Shown: positions 34,997-46,077 of the stretch, piece by piece
How positions within the stretch are numbered: position 1 is the stretch's first letter
Layout: each line of letters begins with the position of its first letter
From: Dichetophora obliterata
Lineage: Eukaryota > Arthropoda > Insecta > Diptera > Sciomyzidae
Assembly: GCA_963920525.1 (NCBI GenBank)
Contig: OY986437.1
Location: 57,679,330-57,743,329 of the forward strand
Direction of reading: 5' to 3'
DNA: 64,000 nucleotides
Notes under the pieces: generated by a model
Told to the model about the DNA's origin: nothing
Seen by the model: the letters and a program-made list of their open reading frames with translations, nothing else
The model's database searches: none
Position numbers and translations under genes: made by a program

Positions 34997-36904
34997 ATGT
35001 TTACCCAGCTTTAGGGGAACAAGTACACTGAAAAAAAGCTTTTTTTTATATCAACCAAGATTTGGTTACAGTTAACAAACGAAATTTCAAATAAATATTT
35101 TGTTATGAAAAGTAAATTACTTTTCTAAGCATTCTAGTTCAATCAAATGTTTTTTTGGTTATTGTTAATAAAACACTAAATCCATTCTTGAAAATATTAT
35201 AAAATTTTATATATATCTTATCTCTCATGTATATTTCCGTGGAATTATTTCATTTTATAAATTTTTTTTGACAGCAGTCATTACGATATTAAACTTTAAA
35301 AAATATGTATATTTTAACTTTAAAAGAAACAAAAAAGGTCTTAATTCAAGCTATTTTCAGTTATAGCTTATCATTAGCTCTCTCAAGGTATTAACTATCA
35401 CTAAATCCTTATTAGTTATTACTAATGCCAAAAAGTGAAAAGCAATATACTTTACATTACAGTGGCTCTTAATTATATGAGGCAAAATTTTTTTTTCTGA
35501 TCTTTAATAACGGACGTTTTGTTCCATCACAAAACAGAAGTAAACTGTGAAATTTTCAAAAAAAAAAAATATTGATATATACTTAAAAGTGCCGCCAGTA
35601 ACTTTAAAGTTTAAAATTTGCTTTTCAAAAAATCGCTATAAATTCCTTTCGAGCGTAAAGTGTGAAAATGATTGATACGCAACTCATTTTTCAACACATT
35701 TTTCTTCAAAATGAGATATCAAACACGAAAATTGGACAAAAAATACATATTATTTTCGAAAAAGATCCTCTTTTTTAATGTTGTATTTAAAAAAAACAGC
35801 AGAAATCCAAATATGACAGTATTTCATATCTAATTTTTTAATCAATACAATTTATTGCAATATAATCGAAACAAAAAATTATTCAATAACGTTGAATAAC
35901 CAGGTCGTTATGAAAGCTTTTCCTAGAACCGTACGATATAAAAGTTTCGTGTTCGAGTATTTTAATGACAAAAAAATCCCAAAAACTCAAAAAGTCCAAA
36001 TTTTAAAAAAACAACATCACGTATTGTTATGAAATAGTCTTAAGCTTTTTTGTGCAAAAAATAAAATAAAACTAAATTTTGGGAAACAAGTTATAGCTGT
36101 ATAGTGTGTTGTTTTTTCAAAATAGCCAATAAATGGCGTGAAATTTCACAACATTTATGCAGTGATTTTTCAGTATGTTTTTAGAGTGTGGATAATGTGA
36201 TTTAAGAATACAATTAGCTGTTGTAATGTGCCACAATAAAAAGCATTTACTAAGAGAGTTGTTTTTAAATTTTCTTAAAATATTTAAAAAAGGCATAGCA
36301 AAATATACACTTTCTATGTATTTAAAAAAGTTTTTAAGATTGACGAATATATTAGCAAAATTCCAAAAACTTTAAAGAAGACAGCCTTTTTGACATGAAG
36401 TGTCAATTCATGTAACAAAACCGCAAAAATGTAGCAATGACAAAATATTGACCACTGACGAATGAATGTTGCTGTAACGAACTGATTGACAACAGCAGCA
36501 GCAACAGTAACAGCAACAACTACAACTAGTAAACTGTTTAGGAATGTGAAAGAACTGCGGTTGCAGTAAAATAAAAGCATATTGCCAACAACAACAACAA
36601 CAACAATGACAACAAATGTTATGTCAAACAACAATCAAAAACCAGTGACAATAAACGAAACATTGAATAAAACAAAATCGTACACAACCTAGAACAGAAA
36701 CTGCGGTTGCATGACCGAACTGAGGTGATATTTAATAAAATGGCAATATTTTATCAGTTGAACGAAATAAAATTTAAGTTGAAAATATTATGGAAAAAAA
36801 ATTAAATATATAAGAGTATATTTAATTGAAAGATTTTAACAAAAATAAATAAAAAAGCCTCATTAACTAACTCATACTTTTAAAGTAGTTTTGAACTGAC
36901 TCAC
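34997..36904. other. otp downstream intron (minus-strand sense), AT-rich
   Basis: This lies immediately 3' (minus strand) of the homeobox exon. It contains a (CAA)n-rich block at 36480-36620 but no exon completing the homeodomain. No sequence encoding the Trp-Phe-Gln-Asn-Arg-Arg block was found here. Confidence 0.45.
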
Positions 36905-37063
36905 CTGAACACGTGACTCCGTCAGACCGATGCGCATCGCAATTTCCTCGCGCATAAAAATATCCGGATAGTGCGTTTTGGAAAAGCAGCGTTCCAGCTC
37001 ATTCAGCTGCGCAGGCGTAAAACGCGTGCGATGCCGCTTCTGTTTGTTGTTTTTGTCCGAATT
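36905..37063 (-). CDS. otp: orthopedia homeobox exon, homeodomain residues 1-46
   Basis: Minus strand, 159 bp, 53 codons. It enters after CTGTTGCAG and leaves at CGTGTTCAG|GTGAGTC, so both splice sites are canonical and both phases are 0. The protein begins [20 protein letters not shown] and runs to TESRVQ, covering homeodomain helices 1 and 2 and the start of helix 3. The conserved Phe8 and Leu16 of the fold are present. The run [20 protein letters not shown] followed by [19 protein letters not shown] is what I recognise as Orthopedia. The intron before V47-W48-F49 is the common paired-class position (46/47). Otp is a nuclear transcription factor of hindgut, nerve cord and brain development. 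The Trp48/Asn51 exon is not in the window. Confidence 0.95.
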
Positions 37064-37623
37064 CTGCAACAGAACAGAGACGAGGGTTAAACGAAAGTTC
37101 CGAAATTATTCAACAAAATTTGGAAGCATGCAATTTTTTCTTTTTCATTAATGCAAGAAAGTAAAAAATAAAAGGAAATTTAAAATTTTAAAAAACTACG
37201 AGTGAAAAATTTTTAATTTGAAACATGCAGTTATGAAAAATACTCATTTTAAAACTACAAAAAACTATGACTAATTTTAGATATTTTTTTTTCAACTTGC
37301 ATTAATTAAATTTTAACAATTTTCTTACATTTATAATATAACACTTACTTTTTTTTGTTTTTATTTTTATTTATGCAACATTCATTCATTCATTTCATTT
37401 ATTATTTTCAACGTTTCAATTTTAACGGTTTTTGTGTTTAAAATTGAAAACATTTTAAATATATTCGGTTTTATTTTTGTGTTATATATGTTTTGTTTTT
37501 TTTGACATGAAAAGAAAGAAAGAATTTGACAGAAAAACATCGAGAAAAAACAGAAAGAAAAAACATTGATTAATAGTCTGGTTTTGCATAGCGTATCCTT
37601 TTGCGAGGAAGTACGATGCTCAC
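37064..37623 (-). other. otp: otp intron, 560 bp
   Basis: It starts GTGAGCATCGTAC (minus strand, after CAG at 37624) and ends TTCTGTTGCAG before 37063. Both flanking exons join in phase 0. Content is AT-rich with no embedded element. Confidence 0.9.
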
Positions 37624-37919
37624 CTGATCCTGTTGCATGGCGCTGCTGTTGTTGTTGTTGTTGTTATTGTTGTTGCCGTTCACGCTGTTATTGTTGACGT
37701 TGCTGTGGCTATTGTTGTTGTTATTGTTGTTGCTGTTATTGTTGTTGTGATGTAGATTCGGACCCTCACACAGCCCGGCGGAAACATGCAAGCGACCTGT
37801 TCCACCGTTTAGCCCAACATCAGCCACGTTCGAGGCGTTTGTCGGCAACTGGCCGAAGCTGTTGACTCCAACGTGCAGTGCTGAAAGTGCTGCCTTCGGT
37901 AGATCGCAATCTTTAGGAC
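37624..37919 (-). CDS. otp: orthopedia upstream coding exon with Asn-rich tract
   Basis: Minus strand, 296 bp, from the acceptor TTTCTATTCCAG to the donor ATGCAACAGGATCAG|GTGAGC. It begins with two bases of a split codon (phase: one base from the upstream exon), then PKDCDLPKAALSALHVGVNS, and ends SSAMQQDQ, joining the homeobox exon in phase 0. The middle is an Asn-rich stretch encoded by AAC/AAT repeats with a few Ser, His and Val, typical of fly transcription factors. GRLHVSAGLCEGPNLHH precedes it. There is no ATG at the 5' edge, so the initiator lies in an upstream exon to the right. The gene identity rests on the adjoining homeobox exon. Confidence 0.88.
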
Positions 37920-37974
37920 CTGGAATAGAAATGAAGAGAAATAAGATCCATTAAATAACTGCAATACTCTTGTC

Positions 37975-38368
37975 TAAAGCTAGGGAGCTGTTTTTCGACC
38001 AACTGATCGAATCTATGTATATATACAAAAATAAATGTTTATATGTGAGTATATGGGTATGTGTGTATATCACGTATAGACTCCAAAACCGCTGAACCGA
38101 TCTTTATGAACTTTTCAGGAAAACTGTAGCAACATCTTGAGAGTGTTTATTTAAGTTTGGTTTTGATTAAACAAGGTTTTGTGATACCTCCCACACAATG
38201 CAAAATTTCGCTATCGCCCACAAGCCAAAAATGCTGTGTATCTGATCTTAAAAAACTAAAAATAATATCTTTATTTGATGGACTTATTGATCCGTATTTT
38301 AAATGCAATTTAAAACAGTTTTTGGTACAGACCAACCTTTCCTTGACTATTTATCAATATCATACAGG
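37975..38368. repeat. Dispersed repeat related to 53.5-53.95 kb
   Basis: TGTGTATATCACGTATAGACT, CCGnTGAAnCGAnCTTTATGAA, CATCTTGAGnGTGTT and CCTCCCAnnCAA occur here (38062-38200) and in the same order at 53582-53735. This looks like a non-coding mobile-element family; the ACCGATnTTnATGAA phrase resembles insect Helitron-associated repeats. Confidence 0.6.
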
Positions 38369-39918
38369 CAGTGGCGTAAAAAGCGGGCCCGCAGAGCCCG
38401 CGTCGCGGGCTGGCGCAACAAAGTCAGGGGCGCCTTCAAGCACTTTGATGATAAATTTGTTGGAAGTTTCCAAAACATTCAAGAAATACGAAAATATTTA
38501 ATTTATAAAATATATTTATGAAAGAAAATATTTTAAAAATATTACTTTTGTAATAATTTATAATTTTTGAACAAAAAATAGTCTCTTCTTGTTCTCTTTT
38601 TTGCCAAGAGTTCTCTTGTTTTGTCATACGCTCAGAGGTAGATTTACTGCAGTGAGCGCCCTAGGCTTGAAAAATGTGCCGTCCTTATCGTGTTATCGTA
38701 AATCTTTATTTTGTCGTATGCTCATAGCAGCCTTCAGATCTTTGTTGGTATCTCGACAATGACTCAATTTTGATATTATTATTTTATTTTAAATACCAAA
38801 ATATTTTGAAAAGTTGTAATTTAGGTTTCAAAGTAGGGTAAGCAGTAAGTTGTTCAAAGTAGTTGTAAGTAGGGCTTCAAAAACAATTTATAGAAGAAAC
38901 TCTTTGTCGCCGCAAGAGCGTGCGAAAAGTCTCTAAACAAATTTTTAGACTACTTCCGCGGCACAAAATACAAAACCAATCATAAAAATTCGAAAAAAAC
39001 TTAAAGTTCTCATTTTAATAACTTCAATAATTCTTAATAAAATATTTTTAATTTTTTTCCGATTTATTGAGATTTCGTTTTTGTGTTCGATTGGCCAGAA
39101 AATGCCACTTTAAGGAATTTAATTGTGGCAAAAAACATTTCAAGACTACGTCATAACGACCCGTGATGTTGTTTTTTAATATTTGCATTTTTGGAAATAT
39201 TTTTGTTAAAATACTCAGAATCGAAATTTTCTAAACACTTCTAGGAAAAACTTTCATAAAGCCCAGGTTATTCAAAGTAATCGTAAAATTTTTCGTTTCA
39301 ATATTATCCTTAGCTTCACAAAATATTTCCATTGTACTCAATTGAAAAACTGTGATATTTAGATTTAAGCAATTTTTTAAAGAACAAGAACAAATTAGAT
39401 TTTTTTTCAATACTTAAAAATTACAACTCTGATAGTTTTTGCCTAATTTTCACGTTAAATATATCTTTTTACAGAAATTTTTTTTTTCAAATTCATATTG
39501 CAAGACTTGTAAATGCGATTTTTGTGAATAAAAAACATTTTTCCCATAAAAATTAGATTTTCAACTTTAAAGTCACTTACAGCATGTTTAAATATCAACA
39601 TTTTTGTCTGAAAATTACAGTAAAGGAACGAATCACCGATCTGTCATTCGTAACTTTCAAGAACTAAGAATAAGAACAATTCTAATATTTTTATTAACAT
39701 ATAAAAATTTTCTGCTCCGAAAAATTTATAGCAAAAAAAATATTGCCTCCCCAAAAAATGTTCCGAACTAGGCTGCAGTCTACATTCAACCTAATGATAA
39801 AATCACCCCGCCTATGCTTCTGGTAACCTTAGTTATAAGACAGTTTTACTCAAAATGTAAATAGCAGGACGTTTTTAGAAATCTTCGGGCGGGCGCAGAA
39901 AATATAGTTACTCCACTG
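38369..39918. mobile_element. hAT-type non-autonomous element, 1550 bp
   Basis: Ends are CAGTGGCGTAA on the left and the complement of CAGTGGAGTAA on the right. Flanking 8-mers are CATACAGG (38361-38368) and CCTACAGG (39919-39926), a 7-of-8 match. An 8-bp duplication with CAGNG ends is the hAT signature. GC-rich subterminal sequence (GCGGGCCCGC, GGGCGGGCGC) is also typical. The interior is AT-rich with no transposase frame. It inserted into the 37.98-kb-type repeat. Confidence 0.85.
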
Positions 39919-39926
39919 CCTACAGG

Positions 39927-40540
39927 TACCATTTTTATTGGATCTTAAAATTTTGTTAAATTTTTTATATAACACTATGTGCCAAAATCATAAAAAATTT
40001 TTACACGGTATCCCACTATACTTTTCTTATAAATTTGGGAACTCTTATCACAAAAAAAAAAAAATTATAAATACTTTTTTTTAAATTTTTTTTATTTTTT
40101 TGTTTTTTTTTCGAGTAAAGTTTCATATATTTAGACATATCTGGGATACCACTTAACCAGTTTTTATAACTGAGACCAAAAAATTAGGCCTAATAAAATT
40201 TTCTACATGTTTGTTAAATAAATTTTTTCATTTGGATGAGTAGTTTTTGCGCTATAAAAATAAATAAATTGAAAAAATCATTTACTTACGCAAAAATGCA
40301 AGACAAAAATGTTTTCGAAAATTCATAAAAAAACGAAAACTGCAAAAAGTTTCAAGTTATTTATTTTGATATAAAAAATACATTTTTTGTTGAGAAAATA
40401 AAATCTCGCTGAAAGAAATTTAATCGAAAATAAGGACAGAAAATGCATTTGAGTGAAAGTACTTAAATTTGAAATTTTACTGTTTTTTATATTTTTGATT
40501 TAATTTTACTTTCAATGAATTTTTTTAAAGAGTTCTTTTG
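39927..40540. other. AT-rich stretch, no gene
   Basis: Low-complexity A/T runs (for example 40050-40110) without coding frames, RNA genes or paired element ends. Confidence 0.4.
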
Positions 40541-40930
40541 TTCAATAGTTTTCAACATAGTTCTTAGTTCTCTTTTTCCTTCTGTAGTTTTCCGGATTTG
40601 TTTCTCTTATGAGAAACCCAATATAATCCCCCATCATGTTTTCATTCCAGGTTCTTTGATAGCGTTGCTCCATGCTTTTAACCCTTAACTGGTACTCCTG
40701 GTTTGTGGGACCAGAAGAAAAAATCAAAAGATTATATTTCTCTAATAATTCAAAAAATAAGCAAAGACATTTTTTCTTAAAAAAAACCACATGGATTTTT
40801 AACTAAATTTTGTGGTTATTTAGTATTTTAGTTGGTGTGGTCCCTGGGACCAGATGTTAGTGTATTTTTTTTTAAATGTACCAGTTAAGGGTTAATTTGC
40901 TGAAATAAAACAAAAAGCAAGCAATCAGTG
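40541..40930 (-). pseudogene. C-terminal fragment of the transposase-like family, interrupted by a TTAA MITE
   Basis: Minus strand: immediately right of the MITE (about 40896-40915) it reads FQQI, and left of the MITE KSMEQRYQRTWNENMMGDYI followed by GFLIRETNPENYRRKKRTKN. The Met-Glu-x-Arg-Tyr-Gln...Trp-Asn-x-Asn-Met-Met-x-Asp-Tyr block matches the C-terminal motif of the family whose longer copy is at 11.7-14.5 kb (there FHQD plus DYCWMLKRETKEEN). Removing the 210-bp MITE and one TTAA restores a continuous frame. The rest of the gene is absent. Confidence 0.75.
40678..40895. mobile_element. piggyBac-type MITE, 210 bp, TTAA target duplication
   Basis: The element starts CCCTTAACTGGTAC at 40682 and ends GTACCAGTTAAGGG at 40891, with TTAA at 40678-40681 and 40892-40895. 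Inner GGGACCAG/CTGGTTTGTGGGACC motifs are partly symmetric. It has no coding capacity. It interrupts the transposase-like fragment at a TTAA within an Ile-Lys codon pair. Confidence 0.9.
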
Positions 40931-41279
40931 ACATGGCACTACGGATCTGTCCATATCATTGGTTTGACAATATTTCATGTGTCGTCTGAAAATAAAATAA
41001 TTCATACGTTCTGATAGATGCAAATTTATAAAAACTTTAAAAAATATAATTTTGTTTTCCCGTTCAGGAAAAAGTTGCTGTTTTCATACAGACAGAAATT
41101 GATAAAGCAAATCAAGCTTAAGGATGTAGTGTAGTGCTCGAGTTTTAAAAATTTTGTTTTTTTTTTCATGAAAGTAAAATATATTGAGAGTATACTGTAA
41201 AAATTTTAATTATACATTTTGGGTTATAAAAATAAATGTAATATTTCATGTTTTACCTCATTTGAGTATTTAAGTTTTT

Positions 41280-41650
41280 TGTGCAAGTCTTTACATTGTT
41301 TCTGCACTGTTAAAAATCTTGGACTAAATTTTAAACTTTTTGGATTACATATAGAGCAATACCGAAAAAGATTACTTTGTAATCTAAGGAAAAGTAATCC
41401 GCAAAAAATTTAAAATTTTAAAAACGCATGTAAGCAAAAAGAAAAACAATATAAACATTAACTTAAAATCATATTTCGCACTGACCATCTCTCGATTTGA
41501 ACCCATGTCCTCTCGTCTGCTGGTCCGACATCTTATCCTCTCGTATATCGCAGTTGCTAATAAACTTTCGCTTATTTTGTTTCATTACGAACTCAAGTAA
41601 GATTTCGGAACGTGGGTTCGAGTCCCAGCCCGGACAAAGAATTGTATTTT
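41280..41650 (-). repeat. Dispersed repeat with tRNA-like module, related to 63.28-63.5 kb
   Basis: TTAAAATCTTGGA...TTTTAAACTTTTT and AGCAAAAAG..AAAA..CAATATAAA.AT.AACTTAAAAT occur in the same order at 63300-63430. The right part (41480-41560) on the minus strand carries GCAACTGCGATATACGAG, then GGACATGGGTTCAAATCGAG (B-box-like), resembling the tRNA-like modules at 30.3 and 45.9 kb. A second B-box-like GGGTTCGAGTCCCAGCCC is on the plus strand at about 41612. Confidence 0.5.
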
Positions 41651-42640
41651 TTTATATATCTAAATTTAGATTTCTTTTTTTCATAAATTTTCTGTTTTAA
41701 TTATTATAAATAATATATACCTTGAGCAAAAAATCCGTTTAGCTAAAATTTTTCTACACGTGTGGCAAATTAAACTTGGTGCCCAATATCAATTAATATT
41801 TGTTGGTGGTATAACAGATAACAATAATTATAATTGATTGCAATGCATACGAGACAATCACAAGTACGAAGACCGATCACCTCGACCAAAGTTCAAAACA
41901 GGTACCGATGATTATCCAAGTTAATAATAACTTTAACACAAACAAAATTTGAAATACAGGCCTTCTCTCAGAGATGAAACCCGTTTTAATGTACAGATAT
42001 TTCTACAGTAAAATGTCGAATTTTTTTACCTTCACTCAAATGGATCTTCTGTCCTCATTTTTGAACGAATTTTTTCAACGATAGCTTATTTTCTCTACTA
42101 GTAATATACTAGTAATAATACTGCTTAGACTAGAAGAAAAAAATTAAAAATTAGAGTCCCCAAATCTATAAAAAAAATATAGTCGGATGCCGTGTAAAAA
42201 AACAGTGCAGCATAGTGTAATAAGCCCATCAAATAAGGAAATAATCTTACCTAAATTGATTAAAATGAATAGTATTGCTCAAATGGTTACTGTTGTCCAA
42301 AAATGGGCGTGGCCACTCTATATGTACGCCCACTTTTTAAATCAGCCTTGTTCCTGAGTTGTCAACGTTTTAATAGTGTAACTTGGTGTCTTGGTACAAT
42401 GGGACCAAGTGGCGGTCTCTACATATACTACACTATATGCCACGCCTACTTTTACATTAATTTATTTATACATAAAAAAATTTATGTATGTATATTAAGC
42501 CCTATCGATTTATATGGATAAAAATAAAGTCATCCGGACACCGACTAAGGAGTTAGAGGGAGTCTTAACCCTTCGCGGTCACGCTATAGTAGTTTTCCAT
42601 AAAAGGCACGTTGGGTGTAGTGTACCCAAGAATTTTCGAT
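41651..42640. other. Non-coding stretch, no gene
   Basis: AT-rich, with two GTGGGCGT/GGGCGTGGCC-type motifs near 42305-42335 that resemble other repeat families in the window. No coding or RNA signature. Confidence 0.4.
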
Positions 42641-42644
42641 TGCT

Positions 42645-43715
42645 TATTAGAGTGTATCGAAAATCTGACCCTGATTCCAATACCAAAATTAAATAGCATA
42701 TAAAAAATACATTTGATTGGTATCTTTTTTTTGGTCTGAACCAATTTTGGCGTCCTCGAATTGCATTTTTGTGGATTTTTGAGCAACTTTTGTACTGGAG
42801 ACCAACTAATGGTTGATTTATAAAGTAAATTTTGCTTTTCAATCAATTCCTTAGATACTTAAACATAGAACTGCAAATTTTCATATCATTTGAAAATTAC
42901 TTTAGTGAGATTTTGCGGTCTTGTTAAAAAAATCTACTTGTTTATTTTAATTATAATTTTTTTTTTGTATGTAAGAATTTTATTCTGTTGAATGTATGTA
43001 TTTTTATTTAATGCAAAAGTAAAGTGCATTCTGGAACTGTTAGGGTTTACAATATAAAAACAATTATTTTTTAAAATACTGTAAAGGAAATTTCTAGTGA
43101 CATGATGGACGATGATGATGGTCGAAGTTCGACAGGTACCTTGCCACTTTCAGGACACTGAGAGGCAAGTTAAGCTCATCACGTAGGCGTCAGTGGCAGC
43201 TGCCTCTACAGAGCGAAAAATTAATAATGTTTTCTATTTTGGAGGGCAGCGTTAAAAGGCTGAATTGTAATTGTTCTTATTTTGTTTACAGAAATAGTTC
43301 CAATATATACTTACCCTTAGCATTAAACTAAAATATATCAAATAGTTTTGAAAAGCTTTCATATAAAAAACAAAAAAAAATATAATTAAATTATAAAACA
43401 AGTAGATTCTTTTAAAAAAACCGTAAAATCTCGTGAAAGCATTCGTCAAATGGAATGAAAATTTGCAGTTATTATATTATGTATCCAAGGAATTCATTGA
43501 TAAGCTCGATTTTAATTTTAATTAACCATTAGTTGATCTCCAGTACAAAAATATTTTTGAGCAATTTTTTTGAGCACAAAAATGATAATCGCGGGACGCC
43601 AAAATTGGTTCAGACCAAAAAACAGTATACCAATCGAATGGGATTGGTATAAAATTTGACCACCCACCGGAATTGGGGGCCAGTTTTTTTCCATTAAAGC
43701 CTATACACTCTATTT
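42645..43715. mobile_element. Large foldback element, about 1.07 kb, arms about 400 bp
   Basis: Left-arm segments TTGGTCTGAACCAATTTTGG (about 42730), TACTGGAGACCAACTAATGG (about 42792), GAGATTTTGCGGTCTTG and AATCTACTTGTTTnATTTTAATTATA are complemented in the right arm (AATTGGTTCAGACCAAAAAA at about 43603, CCATTAGTTGATCTCCAGTA at about 43527, AAAACCGTAAAATCTC, TATAATTAAATTATAAAACAAGTAGATT). AGAGTGTAT/ATACACTCT mark the outer ends (42650, 43704). The unpaired centre (about 43080-43230) is less AT-rich. No transposase frame. Confidence 0.8.
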
Positions 43716-44132
43716 CTTATATCTCCAATTCTAACTGTAATATTGATTTGATTTTTTCCATCAAACCATCAAACGATGTAGAGAATAAATATTAAATAGA
43801 AAAAACATGAAATATATACTTTTTATGTTATTAAATAAAAATCACTAAGCTTTAAGAAAAACTGTTTGTTCGTCTATCGATTACAGTTTATCTAAAAAAT
43901 AATATAATCGAGTTTTCCCAACGGTGTTCTCGACATATTGAATCACATTTTTCAGAAAAATATTCAATATTATATAACTGCTATAAAAAGCTATTTATTT
44001 GGTGAAATGAAACTATGCCTATTTATGGAGTAAAAACACAAATTTAATTATTATAAAGAAGTTTTTTATTTTAAAATCAATTTTTTTAATAAAAAAGTAA
44101 ACTTACATATTCAAATAATAGAAATTATAACT

Positions 44133-44271
44133 GTGGACTTTTAACAAAACAACCTAAGTCTATCTGAATTTCATAGACAAAACAGCGTAAGTCTATATGA
44201 ATTTTACATCAACTTAAAAGGTTTTGTCTATGAATTTCAAATAGACTTTAGTTGGTTTGTTAAAAGTCCAC
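44133..44271. mobile_element. 139-bp palindromic MITE plus nearby partial copy
   Basis: GTGGACTTTTAACAAAACAA at the left pairs with TTGGTTTGTTAAAAGTCCAC at the right, and AAGTCTATCTGAATTTCATA...GACAAAAC pairs further in. Arms are about 52 bp. A partial, diverged copy (GTGGACATTTGACAAAACAA) starts at 44450. Target duplication not resolved. Confidence 0.75.
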
Positions 44272-44499
44272 TTACAAAACGAAGTTCGCAGAGTCAGTCG
44301 AGTTTTAGAACACAGAATATACAAAAACACTTTTGAATTGTGAAGCCAAAAATTTTGATTAACTATAAATTAAGAGAAATCAAATGAACTAAATGAAATA
44401 ATAAAAGCATTGCGTATTTATTATCTCTAGCTTCACATATACATATATGTGGACATTTGACAAAACAACTTAAGTCTATCTTCTTTGTATAGTTGCCGA

Positions 44500-44885
44500 A
44501 AGTAAACATATGAACTAAATTACCAAATTTAATTCTAATACAAGACAAACCGTCTGATATAACGCCTTGTCACTAATTTGCGGGTGGTAAAGGTGCGTGA
44601 AACCCCAATTTTCGTACAGTTGCCGACAGTAACCATGCAAATTAAATTGCCAAATTTTAGTCTTAAACGGCCCAAACCGTCTTAAATATAGCATTTTTAA
44701 TTGATTTAGGAGCGGTAAAAAGGGTTTGCCAAAAAAATTTTCCCTAAACCTGAAAAAAAACAAAATGGTTTCAGGCCAAGATTTCAGGTCAATCGGTCCA
44801 GTAATTTTAGGGTCTAAGGACATCACACAGACAGACAGACAAAAAGACAGTGTTTTCCTTTTTATATATATACTAGTGGGCCACT
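44500..44885. repeat. Repeat-like block with direct internal duplication and ACAGACAG tail
   Basis: The phrase AGTTGCCGAnAGTAAnCATnnAnnnnAAATTnCCAAATTT occurs twice (about 44491-44530 and 44620-44660), each followed by a CCGTCT motif. The block ends with ACACAGACAGACAGACAAAA and TTTTTATATATATACTAG. Similar ends (query-strand complement of TCTATACTA-type starts) are common at Helitron-related insect repeats. Class not proven. Confidence 0.4.
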
Positions 44886-45849
44886 GTTGTATTTGTCTCG
44901 GACGTTTTTTTAATCAATCTCAGTATATGTCAAAGAAAAAAAAAATGTCTCCTTAGGTTTTGTTTTGTTTTGTTTTAAAGCACCGCTCTGCATGTATTTG
45001 CATGTATCTTACTTACTTGCCTTGCCTTGATCTCATTTGTTTTTTGTTGCGCTGTACTAGCTGAGCGTAAAAAGAAAAATGAAGAAAGCAAAATGCAGTT
45101 AAATGAAACTCTCGCAACACTAATACGTGAAAGAAAGGATAAGTAATGCGTGGCAGCTGGAATGATTTCTTAAAAAACTTAATACTTTAAGTACTTCACT
45201 TTTTTTTAAAAAATTTGAAAGAAAAATACCCGTAAATAAATTTTCAGCACAAATATGATACCATAAGAATTGGCCCAGTACTTTTGGAGTAAAGTGGTAA
45301 CATAGTGGTAATAAATAGACGATTTGAACGTAATATTCCTATGAATTTGTTCAAACATGTGTGAAATAATACGACTTTAACAGTAAGACTTTACGACATA
45401 CATAAACTACTTTAAAAGTAAAGTGGTAACTTTGAATTTACACTTCAATTTTATATAATAGTATAGATAGATAGATAAGCAACAAACATTACTCACAAGT
45501 TTTTGCAGTGTGCTCTTTGCACGTAAGCAAATCACTCTACTTCAGTCCTTATTATATCAAATATAGCACGTGCACGGAGAAAACTGTTTGCTAAATTTGT
45601 ATTGTGGCTAAGCAAAACTTGCGCTTGATTCTCAGCCACTTCAAAATTATGCTAGATTTTAGCAAAAACTAATCAAAATTTGCTATTCCAGTTTATTTTA
45701 AATTTTTAACTAAGCAAATTTTTGATTAAATTTCTACTTAATTTAAGCAAATATTTGCTAAGTTATTATAAATTTGATTACTTTTTGCTGAAATCTAGCA
45801 TATTTTTGAAGTAAAATAATTATTAACATTAAATTAAATTGAAAAAATA

Positions 45850-45932
45850 CCACCATCTGGAGATTTGAATCTCGGCCGAGTGAGTGTAAGTGCATGCATG
45901 GGCTTATCCATTCGACCATCGCAGTTGTTACC
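45850..45932 (-). repeat. tRNA-like module inside the CACGGAGA element, copy 2
   Basis: Minus-strand reading: CAACTGCGATGGTCGAATGG (A-box-like), ATAAGCCCATGCATGCACTT, ACTCACTCGGCCGAGATTCA and AATCTCCAGATGG. GATTCAAATC is a B-box-like core flanked by pairing GAGA/TCTC, as in a T-arm. It is homologous to 30265-30352, more distantly to 41480-41560. It is embedded in a mobile element, so a tRNA-derived module rather than a host tRNA. Confidence 0.5.
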
Positions 45933-46077
45933 CAATTTTCTTCATTAAGAATAAACGTGTGCCCGTGTGTTTAGAAGAAATTTATTTTATTTATTTATTT
46001 TACTTATTTATTTGAGTCTTTGGAGTATTAATTCCTTACAGACTTAGATTAACAAAAAGTTATTATAACATATAGTA

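Noticed and set aside
36314..36634. 106-codon minus-strand frame rich in Val
   Set aside because: It is the translation of a (CAA)n/(GTT)n simple repeat; no start context or domain.
1..36904. Exon encoding the second half of the otp homeodomain
   Set aside because: I looked on the minus strand for DNA encoding Trp-Phe-Gln-Asn-Arg-Arg-Ala-Lys and found none. Sequences such as that near 24040 only share a few bases.
41600..41640. Functional tRNA gene at the GGGTTCGAGTCCCAGCCC motif
   Set aside because: A good B box but no matching acceptor stem, D-arm or anticodon arm at proper spacing, and it lies in a dispersed repeat.
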